Position numbers and translations under genes: made by a program. Under the pieces are notes generated by a model. That model worked only from the letters and a program-made list of their open reading frames with translations. It ran no database searches and was not told where the DNA came from. This document shows, one piece after another, positions 21,305 through 28,873 of a stretch of 34,630 nucleotides of DNA. Position 1 is the stretch's first letter. Each line of letters begins with the position of its first letter. The stretch lies in assembly GCA_014361165.1 (NCBI GenBank), contig JACIWD010000079.1, positions 1 through 34,630 of the forward strand, in the 5' to 3' direction. The stretch comes from Candidatus Mnemosynella bozhongmuii. GTDB taxonomy: Archaea; Halobacteriota; Archaeoglobi; Mnemosynellales; Mnemosynellaceae.

Positions 21305-22567
21305 ATGGATTCTTATCAGGCTTCGATGGAAATGAAGGCAATGAGAGAGATTGAACTCGAAGGACATCTCATAGATTCGCTAATTCTCCCGAAGGTCTTC
21401 GATAAAATTATGGACATGGGTGGAGATTTCGAGGTTGTTGAGTTCAGAATCGGGAAGAGGAAAACTGACACGAGCTACGCAAGGCTGATTGTGAAGGGTG
21501 AGAGCGAGGAGCATCTCGACAAGATTCTCTCCGAACTTCACAGATTCGGAGCAAGAGTTCCGGAAGCGGAAGAGGTGACTCTCGTTCCGGCTCCAGCTGA
21601 TAGAGTTGTTCCGAAGAACTTCTATTCCACAACAAATCATCCCACCTTCGTGAGATATAAGGGAAGGTGGATTCCTGTTGAGAACATCGAGATGGACTGC
21701 CTGATAGTCATAAGGGGTGATAGAGCTTTCTGCGAGCCCATTGCCCACATCAGAAAAGGAGATCTCATTGTTGTCGGAGAGAAAGGAGTCAGGGTGATAC
21801 CTCCGGAGAGACCGAGGGAAAAGAGCATCTTTCACTTCATGGGCGGAACTGTTTCCTCAGAGAGACCTTCCATGAGTCTGGTTAAAAAAATTGCCAGAGA
21901 GATGTTTGAGATAAAGAAGAGGGGAGGAAAAATTGCCGTTGTCCTGGGTCCTGCTGTTGTTCACACCGGAGCCAATCTGAAGATGGCGGAGATAATAAGG
22001 ATGGGATTTGTTGATGTTGTTCTCGGTGGAAATGCAGTAGCCGTTCATGACATCGAATCAAATCTCTTCGGAACATCTCTCGGAATGGACATAAAAACAG
22101 GAGAGCCCGTTCCCGGTGGTCACAAGCATCATCTCTACACCATCAGCGAGGTCATAGCTCATGGCGGCATAAAAAATGCTGTCGAAAAAGGAGTTATAAC
22201 TGCGGGAATCATGTACGAGTGCATTAAGAACAACGTTCCTTTTGTTCTCGCTGGTTCAATCCGGGATGATGGACCGCTTCCAGAGGTGATAACAGACACC
22301 ATGGTTGCTCAGGATAAAATGGCAGAGGCTCTCAGAGGAGTCGATATGGTGCTGATGATTGCAACAATGCTCCATTCCATTGCGGTGGGCAATCTGCTCC
22401 CTTCGTATGTGAAAACCGTTTGTGTTGACATAAATCCGGCAACTGTCACGAAGCTCGTGGACAGGGGAACGGCTCAGGCAATCGGTATAGTCACAGATGT
22501 TGGAGTTTTCATACCTGCTCTGGCGGAAGAGCTCAGGAAATTAAAGGAGGGGCATTCCGAAGGTTAA
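21305..22567 (+). CDS. TIGR00300 (LOR/SDH-domain) protein, archaeal ornithine cyclodeaminase type
   Basis: A 420-aa protein of the LOR/SDH conserved-domain family. An archaeal member (Methanococcus maripaludis) was shown to be an ornithine cyclodeaminase, turning ornithine into proline and ammonia. An N-terminal domain (EGHLIDSLILPKVFD) is followed by a central CEPIAHIRKGD segment and a C-terminal nucleotide-binding region (VLGGNAVAVHDIE, then HHLYTISEV). In-frame ATGs at 21326, 21332 and 21341 are alternative starts, since the conserved part begins near MREIELEGH. Its 3' end overlaps the radical SAM gene by 27 bp. Confidence 0.8.
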   Translation: MDSYQASMEMKAMREIELEGHLIDSLILPKVFDKIMDMGGDFEVVEFRIGKRKTDTSYARLIVKGESEEHLDKILSELHRFGARVPEAEEVTLVPAPADRVVPKNFYSTTNHPTFVRYKGRWIPVENIEMDCLIVIRGDRAFCEPIAHIRKGDLIVVGEKGVRVIPPERPREKSIFHFMGGTVSSERPSMSLVKKIAREMFEIKKRGGKIAVVLGPAVVHTGANLKMAEIIRMGFVDVVLGGNAVAVHDIESNLFGTSLGMDIKTGEPVPGGHKHHLYTISEVIAHGGIKNAVEKGVITAGIMYECIKNNVPFVLAGSIRDDGPLPEVITDTMVAQDKMAEALRGVDMVLMIATMLHSIAVGNLLPSYVKTVCVDINPATVTKLVDRGTAQAIGIVTDVGVFIPALAEELRKLKEGHSEG

Positions 22568-23494
22568 GTCCTCGTGCTCCAGAATTTCCATCCATTTTTC
22601 CCTGCATCTGCAGTCCTTCTGAAAGACACTTTCATCCTGAGTCAGCGAAAACTCCTTTATCTCCTTAAGAAGCTCTATGTCACACTCTCCGCAGTTGTGA
22701 GCTCCTCTTTTCGAGCCTCCTCCGGTGGGATCGCTTATTATGTTTGCTTTTTTCTCCGCTCTCTTCAGAACTTCCACAACACTCCAGAGCCAGGGAGGCC
22801 TGTACTCTCCTTTTCTGTAAAGCCTCTCAACCAGAGTCCCTCTGTGAACAGAAAGAGGATTTATCGAAATTGTCGAAGCCCAGGGGATGGATGAGATGGA
22901 GTTCAGAACATCCTCGATTGCTCTCCTCTCTGAAAGGAAGGGCGGTTTTAGAAGAAGATAAACTCTGAGATGCACCCCGAATTTTTTCAGCAATTCGGAA
23001 GCTCTCAGAAAATCCTGAAATGTGAATCCCTTGTTTATGCAGATTCTCCTCACATCATCATCCGAGGTCTCCAGACCGATACCAATCTCGAGCTCCGGAA
23101 AGATTGAGATTGCCTCTTCGATGACCTCCTCTTTTATGAATTCCGGTCTCGATTCAACAACAACTCTCCTGAGATTCCCGTGCTCGTGACATCTTTCAAG
23201 AATCTCTCTTCTCACCTCTCCCGGAATTTCTCTCTCATCGAAGAAACTTCCAGAGGTGAAGATCTTCAGCGCAAAATCTTCTTCTGGGAAGCTCCTCTCA
23301 ATAATCTCAAACTGCCTGATCAAATCCTCTGCTCCTGCTTCAGCATGCTCCTCAAAATATCCGCACATTGTGCATCTGTTCCAGTAGCAGCCTCTTGTCC
23401 TCATGATTGCAGTGACTACAGGAAGAATCTCTCCGTCAAATCTGTCAAGATCCCTCCATATTCTCGCGGGTTTCTGAGCTTCTTTAATCTTCAT
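22541..23494 (-). CDS. raSEA: Archaeosine synthase radical SAM subunit (RaSEA)
   Basis: A 317-aa radical SAM protein of the TIGR01210 type. The cluster ligands are C36, C41 and C44 in CYWNRCTMCGY (spacing CX4CX2C, one residue longer than the common CX3CX2C). A C-terminal cysteine set (NCGECD, DCRCREKW) may hold a second metal site. RaSEA is known to work with ArcS to turn lysine-preQ0 at tRNA position 15 into archaeosine. Here it starts at an ATG at 23494 (GGTGAGGG upstream) and overlaps arcS by 11 bp. Confidence 0.9.
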   Translation of the reverse strand: MKIKEAQKPARIWRDLDRFDGEILPVVTAIMRTRGCYWNRCTMCGYFEEHAEAGAEDLIRQFEIIERSFPEEDFALKIFTSGSFFDEREIPGEVRREILERCHEHGNLRRVVVESRPEFIKEEVIEEAISIFPELEIGIGLETSDDDVRRICINKGFTFQDFLRASELLKKFGVHLRVYLLLKPPFLSERRAIEDVLNSISSIPWASTISINPLSVHRGTLVERLYRKGEYRPPWLWSVVEVLKRAEKKANIISDPTGGGSKRGAHNCGECDIELLKEIKEFSLTQDESVFQKDCRCREKWMEILEHEDLTFGMPLL

Positions 23495-25130
23495 CCCTCA
23501 CCACCTTTCCTCTGACGGCGATGGCGACACCGTAAGAGCATTTCATCATATCTTCCGAGCACATGAGGGCTCTTCCGACTCCAAAGACCCTGCTGTTCTC
23601 GAACAGCACATCATCTCCCGGAAGGATTTCTTCTCCTGCTTCTATGATTCCGGGCGAGAGGATTGAACCGCTCGGAATGAAATCGTCTATGAGAACTGTG
23701 TAGCCTTCATTCCCCTTCAGTCTTTCCGCACCCCTCAGTGTGAGGGTCAGCAATCCATCCTCCTGAATGGAGCAGAGCGCCCTTCCCTCAGAAATAACCT
23801 CAAGCCTCGGATACTTCCCCCTTATCTCCGCATTTTCCGCGATTCTCTCTCCCCAGCCCCTTCCAAACTGATAGTCTGCAATCGAAATGATGTGATTCAT
23901 CAGATATCTCTTCATCGAGGGCGGTCTCTGAAGTTCGATCTCTTTTTCGAGCTCCTCTCTGAGCTCTTCGAGAGAGCTGAAATACTCTATTTCTATTTCT
24001 GCAAGTCTGCAAACCTCGAGATAATCTCCGGAGAGGTATGCAAGAATTCTCTCATACCCATACCTCTCAGAAAACTCTCTCAGAAGTTCAGAGGCCCATT
24101 TCTTCTCTTCCTCATCCCATCTGCCCGTAACCGGTATATCATAGTGCATCGCCGGATATACTGTTTCGAGAAATCTCGGAACAATTCCAAGAGGCGAGGT
24201 TATAATCAGCTCGTCAGCACACCTTCTGAGCGGTCCGAGAGCCTTCGAGATTCTCTGATGAGTCTGCGAGAGAGAATACGGTTTCCTTGCACTGCAGGGA
24301 AGAAGCAGGAGAATTTTGGACTTGGGGGTCCATCTCTCAAGAACTCTCTCGGCAAATCTCCTGATCTCGGCTCTTCTCAGCTCATCTGAAGAATTTGCAT
24401 AGAACTTTGATGCTCTTCTGACTGGAACTCTTCTCTTATAGAACTCGCTTTCATCATAAAGTCTGAGAGCCACTGTCAGCCACGGAGAATTCCTGCACTG
24501 CTTTGAGATGTATTCCCGGAGCATGCCTTTTCTGAAGAGCATCTTTGCTGTTTCAAGCTCGGTCCAGAGAGCATTGAAATTGTGGGCATGAAGAAGTTTC
24601 CAGTCATCTCTCAGCTCCTCTGCACTGTGAGAAGAGCAGACCGGACAGGAGCACGGAAGATTCTCAATTTCCGAGATTTTGAAAGAGCCCTCTCTGGTCA
24701 GATATTCTCCGTTCATTGCAGAGGAGAGGCATCTGAGGTCATCAAAGAAATCTGCACCGAGGAAGAAGAGAATGGATATGTTTTCCGGTGTGGCGAGAGC
24801 AGGAAGATATATTGCTGTGTTCGGTCTGAGCTCTCTTTTAACTTTCTCCATTGTTTCAAAGAGCTCTCTTCCTTTTCCATCCAGATATCCTGATGCGCAC
24901 ATCACAACTAACTGAGAATCCACGAACTCAATCTTCCGGGGATGCAGAAGCTTTTCTGGAAGCTCTTCAGAGGGAGGAACTGAAAAGGGAGGAAGAATTT
25001 TTGGAATCTCAACATCTGCACGTTCAAGGAAACCTCTGATCTCCTCGTGATGAATTATGGCTGGAGTCTCGAATTCTCCGAATTTTCCTGTTCTCGCGGA
25101 ACCATCAATCCTCTTTATCTCGAACCTCAT
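23484..25130 (-). CDS. arcS: Archaeosine synthase ArcS (TgtA2) with PUA domain
   Basis: A 548-aa TGT-like protein that adds lysine to preQ0 in tRNA. The N-terminal barrel is divergent and lacks the TGT catalytic Asp motifs. A CSCPVCSSHS zinc-type stretch is at about 160-169. The ArcS signature PCSARKPYS is at 278-286. A PUA domain (GRALCSIQEDGLLTLTLRGA onward) occupies about 455-545. I start at the ATG at 25130, since GGTGA lies nine bases upstream; a TTG two codons earlier is possible. The start lies inside the tgtA 3' end (26-bp overlap), so the two are translationally linked. Confidence 0.93.
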   Translation of the reverse strand: MRFEIKRIDGSARTGKFGEFETPAIIHHEEIRGFLERADVEIPKILPPFSVPPSEELPEKLLHPRKIEFVDSQLVVMCASGYLDGKGRELFETMEKVKRELRPNTAIYLPALATPENISILFFLGADFFDDLRCLSSAMNGEYLTREGSFKISEIENLPCSCPVCSSHSAEELRDDWKLLHAHNFNALWTELETAKMLFRKGMLREYISKQCRNSPWLTVALRLYDESEFYKRRVPVRRASKFYANSSDELRRAEIRRFAERVLERWTPKSKILLLLPCSARKPYSLSQTHQRISKALGPLRRCADELIITSPLGIVPRFLETVYPAMHYDIPVTGRWDEEEKKWASELLREFSERYGYERILAYLSGDYLEVCRLAEIEIEYFSSLEELREELEKEIELQRPPSMKRYLMNHIISIADYQFGRGWGERIAENAEIRGKYPRLEVISEGRALCSIQEDGLLTLTLRGAERLKGNEGYTVLIDDFIPSGSILSPGIIEAGEEILPGDDVLFENSRVFGVGRALMCSEDMMKCSYGVAIAVRGKVVRDED

Positions 25131-26574
25131 CGACAAAAATCACCCTTGCAAGTTTTCTGATCTCGTCCATTTCCTCCAGATCCCATGAGGAATCGCAGAG
25201 AACCGTGAAATCAGCTCTGACATCATTGATGAACTTCAGAACCTTTCTCAGCAGAATTCTCCTTTCCTCTTCATAGAGATTCTCCGGTGCCATTGACTGA
25301 CCGGGAGGATAGCTCTCACTCAGCTCTTCGGGAATCAACCCGAAAGGAGCTTTCAGAATCATCACATGATCGAAATTCCCGGAGATGTTCCCGCTGCACA
25401 TTTTCACGAGAATTTTTCCACTGAATTTCATCCCTTTCATCTTTCTTTCGTGAAGAATGACTTCAGGTCTTCTGAAAGATTCGAGACCGGAGTAATAGAA
25501 GGTTGATTTCACGGAGGGGTCGTATTTCTCAATGAATTCGGAGTGTTTGAGGAGCTCTCTGAATGCATCCAGCAGAGAGGGATGGGAGCGAACTCTTGCT
25601 TCGAGAAGCTCCGCAAGAGATCCTTCTTCAATTGCCTGTTTTATTCTCCTCAGCTCCTCGAAGGTTACATAAAGATTGTGCAGTGAGAGAAGCCTGAACT
25701 TCTCATCGCTCTTCCTCAGCTCCTCAGGAGTGTGGGAAGAACAAACAGGGCACGAACAGGGGAAATACTTCAGCTCACTGAGATGAAGTGTTCCGTATTC
25801 AGTCAGATATCTGTCGTCTCTCGCATATAAAGCATAAGCAGCTGAATCGAAGAGGTCGCAACCAAGTGCAACCGCGAGACTCAGAACCATCGGATGACCT
25901 GCTCCGAAGAGATGAACAGGTGCGTCAGCTCTGAGAGCTTTTTTTGCTGCCATGACCACTCGCACGAGATCGGTGAAGCGGTAGTTCTCAAGGAGTGGAA
26001 CCACAGCTCCGACTGGATAAATGGAGAACGGATGGGATGAGAGAGCTGAAGCGCACCTCTCTCTGAGCTCCTCATGGGTTGAGCCCTGAATAACTCCCGC
26101 GACATCAAATCCCTGAGCGATTCTCAGAGCTTCGAGAGCTCTCTCAACGGATATCTTCATCTCCCTCTCAGCTCTCTCAAACGGTGCATCCGGAGGAGTT
26201 GGAATATCAAGAGGAACTATCACATCGGAATTAATCTCCATCTGGAATCTCACGATTGTCTGAGAATCGACCTCAACGTCTCCGTATTCATAGAGCTGGT
26301 ATGAACCGGAGTCCGTCATGACTGGCATCTCAGTATTCAGAAGCCCGTGAACACCCTTTTCAAGAGCTCTCTCTCTGAGCTCTCTGTTTCTGTAAATTAT
26401 ATATGAGTTTGTTATCAGCATCTCTGCGCCGCACTTTCTCAGCTCCTCTGGAGTTAGAATGATCTGATTTGGATTGATGACAGGGAGAAGAGTTGGGGTC
26501 TCCACGACCCCTCTTCTGGTTTTTAATCTTCCGATTCTTCCGAGAAGATCCTTCTTTAAAATCTCGAACTCCAT
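25105..26574 (-). CDS. tgtA: tRNA-guanine(15) transglycosylase, form without PUA domain
   Basis: A 489-aa enzyme that swaps guanine-15 of tRNA for preQ0. The general acid Asp88 (MTDSGSYQLYEYG), the nucleophile in LFDSAAYALYARDDRY and the CSCPVCSSHT zinc site (with a following His) are all present. It stops after the second RNA-contact domain (LEEMDEIRKLARVIF). The C-terminal PUA domain found in full-length archaeal TgtA (about 580 residues) is missing. The overlapping arcS carries a PUA domain. Confidence 0.94.
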   Translation of the reverse strand: MEFEILKKDLLGRIGRLKTRRGVVETPTLLPVINPNQIILTPEELRKCGAEMLITNSYIIYRNRELRERALEKGVHGLLNTEMPVMTDSGSYQLYEYGDVEVDSQTIVRFQMEINSDVIVPLDIPTPPDAPFERAEREMKISVERALEALRIAQGFDVAGVIQGSTHEELRERCASALSSHPFSIYPVGAVVPLLENYRFTDLVRVVMAAKKALRADAPVHLFGAGHPMVLSLAVALGCDLFDSAAYALYARDDRYLTEYGTLHLSELKYFPCSCPVCSSHTPEELRKSDEKFRLLSLHNLYVTFEELRRIKQAIEEGSLAELLEARVRSHPSLLDAFRELLKHSEFIEKYDPSVKSTFYYSGLESFRRPEVILHERKMKGMKFSGKILVKMCSGNISGNFDHVMILKAPFGLIPEELSESYPPGQSMAPENLYEEERRILLRKVLKFINDVRADFTVLCDSSWDLEEMDEIRKLARVIFVDEVRDKED

Positions 26575-26584
26575 GGAACTCCAC

Positions 26585-27151
26585 TCAGAGTGGCTTTGCG
26601 ATTATCTCCTTCACCTTCATATCAAAGAAGTTGTTGGAATGAGCAGGGAAGATGACTGCAGCTGCATCAGCTCCACTGCCGGTTCCTCCAACCGCTATGA
26701 CATCTTCTATTGGAATCGCTCCTGCATCCGCTGCCATCACCGTTATCTCAACGCAAACCTTCAGACCTCTTCCAAAGAGGCATCTCAGAGCCTCTGCTAT
26801 TGCCTCAGTTCTTGAGGCTCCACCCAGCCTTCTTGAAATCGATCTTTCAAGACCTGAGAGGGCATGCATCGAAGTTACAACTTTCACTCCCTTCTCCTCA
26901 AGCTCCCTTCTCACCTCTTCGCTCATCTGCTGCTCTCCCGGCTTTTCGAATCCGGTGTGGTGGGTGACCGCGACAATTTTAACATCAAGATCTCCAAGGA
27001 TTTCAAGAGCTTTTCTGGCTGTTTCACCTGTTGTTGGTGCAACGACGACATATCTGATGTCTTTTTTCTCCAATCTCTCTCTCCCAGCCCTGAGAACCTC
27101 TTCAGTGTTCTGAGGTCCCGGAGACTCAAAATATGTTATTTCCCCTCTCAC
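26585..27151 (-). CDS. Free-standing pyruvate kinase C-terminal-like protein
   Basis: A 188-aa protein matching the pyruvate kinase alpha/beta (C-terminal, PK_C) domain: YVVVAPTTGETARKALEIL, VTHHTGFEKPGEQ and a long GAIPIEDVIAVGGTGSGAD stretch. The catalytic barrel of pyruvate kinase is absent. The function is unproven, and ligand sensing or small-molecule binding is likely. I choose the GTG at 27151 because GAGGTGA lies five bases before it; another GTG at 27160 is in frame. It sits between the wHTH gene (44 bases upstream) and tgtA (10 bases downstream). Confidence 0.75.
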   Translation of the reverse strand: MRGEITYFESPGPQNTEEVLRAGRERLEKKDIRYVVVAPTTGETARKALEILGDLDVKIVAVTHHTGFEKPGEQQMSEEVRRELEEKGVKVVTSMHALSGLERSISRRLGGASRTEAIAEALRCLFGRGLKVCVEITVMAADAGAIPIEDVIAVGGTGSGADAAAVIFPAHSNNFFDMKVKEIIAKPL

Positions 27152-27195
27152 GGATCTCACCTCTTTCAGAGGAGTAGAAAAAAGAGAAGAAAAGT

Positions 27196-27636
27196 CTATC
27201 GGTTCTCCTGAGATCTTTCAGTGAGCTCGATGTGCGGACTCTCCTTTGAACTGTGAATGTACCTGTATTCTCTGCTGGCTCTGTTACCTCTTCTCTCAAC
27301 AAGACCTTCCCGGCACATCCTCGCAAGGTATGTCGAAACAGTGCTGAGCTTTATCTCCTCGCCGTATTTCCTTTCATACGCCTCTTTGAGATCTCTCGAA
27401 GTAAACCAGATTGGAGGAAATTCATACCTCAGATAATACTCGAGACGTTCTCTGACAGAAAGGGGCTCAAAATCGGAAAAATTAAATTTTTGAGCGGGAT
27501 GATGAACATCCCGCCCTCCGCCAGATAACGGGAGAGCATCGATGAACTGGAGGAGTTTCTCCCTCCAGTGCTCGCCTTCGAACTCAATCGAGATTTTCGT
27601 CCCCTCATCATCGAATATCTCGATTCTTACCTTCAT
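27196..27636 (-). CDS. Winged-helix DNA-binding protein
   Basis: A 146-aa protein. Residues 1-50 form a strand-rich N-terminal domain (KVRIEIFDDEGTKISIEFEG). Residues about 70-130 form a winged helix (FTSRDLKEAYERKYG, STVSTYLARMCREGLVERRG, a wing REYRYI). The tail is charged. The ATG at 27636 has GGGAGG nearby. Its promoter region carries three TGTGAAT-type motifs that could be its own binding sites. It probably regulates itself and the PK_C-like gene that follows. Confidence 0.75.
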   Translation of the reverse strand: MKVRIEIFDDEGTKISIEFEGEHWREKLLQFIDALPLSGGGRDVHHPAQKFNFSDFEPLSVRERLEYYLRYEFPPIWFTSRDLKEAYERKYGEEIKLSTVSTYLARMCREGLVERRGNRASREYRYIHSSKESPHIELTERSQENR

Positions 27637-27649
27637 CGATGCCTCCCGT

Positions 27650-27757
27650 TATTCACAGGTGCTATCCATCCCCTCGTGAAATGTCTTTTTGTGAATCTGT
27701 TAATTATCTTTAGAGGAGCTAATATATAAATTTTTTCTGAAAATAGCTGTGAATAGG
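27650..27757 (-). promoter_or_regulatory. Promoter with repeated TGTGAAT motifs upstream of the wHTH gene
   Basis: On the minus strand the TATA box is TTTATATATT (27722-27731). TATTCACAG(GTG)CTAT at 27650-27665 and ATAGCTGTGAATA at 27743-27755 form an inverted pair. A third TGTGAAT lies at 27690-27696. The motifs thus flank the TATA box, the likely start site and the ribosome-site region, as expected for autoregulation. This is inference from position and repetition. Confidence 0.4.
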
Positions 27758-27766
27758 TGTGTTCAT

Positions 27767-28032
27767 CTATTTATCAACATCCAAATCTTCTTTCTTATCA
27801 ATCATAAGCTCAAAAGCAGGTTTAATTTTTCCATCATTTGACAAAATTTTGTGAAATAGTGAAAGGATGAAGTTCTGTTCATGAGAGAATTGGAGAAAGA
27901 CTCTTTATCTTCATTTTTCAAGGTGATTTCACCATAAAAATTCGTATGAAAGGCTTTTCGAAACAAACACTTCAAAGTTTTCAGAGATTTTCTGTATCAG
28001 CCGTTCACAGAGATGTGAAGCAATCGGAATGA
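27767..28032 (-). pseudogene. Probable gene relic in the gap before the CinA-like gene
   Basis: Protein-like stretches are found in shifted minus frames: ERLIQKISENFEVF (about 27975-28015), YGEITLKNEDKE (about 27907-27942) and, ending at a TAG at 27767-27769, ILSLFHKILSNDGKIKPAFE plus a lysine/aspartate tail (LMIDKKEDLDVDK). Two single-base shifts would join them. No start codon or family can be recognised. Apart from this, the promoter motifs and a small GGTGATTTCACC palindrome (27922-27933), nothing else is seen in the gap of about 420 bases. Confidence 0.3.
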
Positions 28033-28040
28033 AAGATTTA
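28031..28040 (+). promoter_or_regulatory. Promoter of the CinA/MoCF-domain gene
   Basis: GATTTATTGC is centred about 24 bases before the ATG at 28060, which fits a leaderless transcript. No ribosome site precedes that ATG. Confidence 0.4.
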
Positions 28041-28059
28041 TTGCTCTGAAAAGATAAAG

Positions 28060-28767
28060 ATGGGATGCATGAGGGTTGCTCTAATAACAGTTGGAGATGA
28101 GATTCTCTCCGGAGATATAGAGAACACAAACGCAACCTGGATTGCAAGAAAACTCAAAGAACTTGGTTCTTCTCTCATCAAAATCTCCGTTGTTCCGGAT
28201 GATGTGGAAATGATTGCAGAGGAAATAAGGAGCATTGAGGCGGATTACATAATCGTCACCGGAGGTCTCGGAACAACTCCGGATGATGTCACGAGAGAGG
28301 GTGTTGCAAAGGCGCTGAATCTTGAGATGAGGCTCAATCAGGAAGCTCTGGAATGCATGAAAAAATACATTGAAAAATACGGGTTGAGTGAGCAGATAAA
28401 GAAAATGGCAACCCTTCCAGAAGGCTCAAAGGTCATCTGCAACAGAGTCGGTGCCGCTCCCGGTTTCATAGTTCAAAACATCGTGGTTCTTCCCGGAGTT
28501 CCGAAGGAGATGACTTCAATGTTCGAGGAAATCTCAGAGCTTTTCAGAGGGGAAAGGGAGATAACCAGAGAAGTTGTCACAACCGCAAGAGAGATGAGGA
28601 TAACAGAACTTCTTGAAGAACTGACCAGAACCTTTCAGGATGTTAAAATAGGATCCTATCCCAAGGAGAACTCTGTAAAAATTAAGATAACCGGAAGAGA
28701 TGAGAAAAGAGTTCAGGAAGTTTGCAACATTCTGAGAGAGAGGCTGAAGGAGTATGAGATGTCCTGA
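28060..28767 (+). CDS. CinA N-terminal/MoCF-type molybdopterin-binding domain protein
   Basis: A 235-aa protein with the MoCF fold: ALITVGDEILSGDIENTN at the start, VTGGLGTTPDDVTRE (the ligand-binding GGxGxTxxD motif) in the middle, and VVLPGVPKEMTSMFEE towards the end. It resembles the N-terminal half of CinA and lacks the NMN-deamidase half, as in many archaea. The substrate is unproven. The ATG at 28069 (MRVALITVG) is an alternative start. The 39-aa zinc-ribbon ORF overlaps its end. Confidence 0.85.
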   Translation: MGCMRVALITVGDEILSGDIENTNATWIARKLKELGSSLIKISVVPDDVEMIAEEIRSIEADYIIVTGGLGTTPDDVTREGVAKALNLEMRLNQEALECMKKYIEKYGLSEQIKKMATLPEGSKVICNRVGAAPGFIVQNIVVLPGVPKEMTSMFEEISELFRGEREITREVVTTAREMRITELLEELTRTFQDVKIGSYPKENSVKIKITGRDEKRVQEVCNILRERLKEYEMS

Positions 28768-28873
28768 AGATGGAGCACCGATGATACTTCTCTTCCGCGG
28801 TGTAAGAGGAACTCTTGTGTATGTCTGCCCGAACTGTGGAAGAAGGGTGGAGGTTAAGGATCAGTCTTTGTAA
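28754..28873 (+). CDS. 39-aa zinc-ribbon-like protein
   Basis: A very short frame starting MRCPEDGAPMILLFRG and ending CPNCGRRVEV plus five residues. One knuckle is a canonical CPNCG. The other is CPEDG, with Asp where the second Cys is expected. Such Cys-Pro-x-Asp knuckles occur in small archaeal zinc ribbons. The start overlaps the CinA-like stop by 14 bp, with AGGAG just before the ATG. The 3' end overlaps argB tail to tail by 13 bp. The protein is likely real, with unknown function (RNA or protein binding is usual for such ribbons). Confidence 0.6.
   Translation: MRCPEDGAPMILLFRGVRGTLVYVCPNCGRRVEVKDQSL

Noticed and set aside
26652..27113. 153-codon plus-strand frame
   Set aside because: It is antisense to the PK_C-like gene. 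The composition (long Ser, Pro and Ala runs) is typical of an artefact.
27922..27933. GGTGATTTCACC palindrome
   Set aside because: It is a five-base stem with a two-base loop inside the relic region, with no partner copies and no position relative to a promoter.
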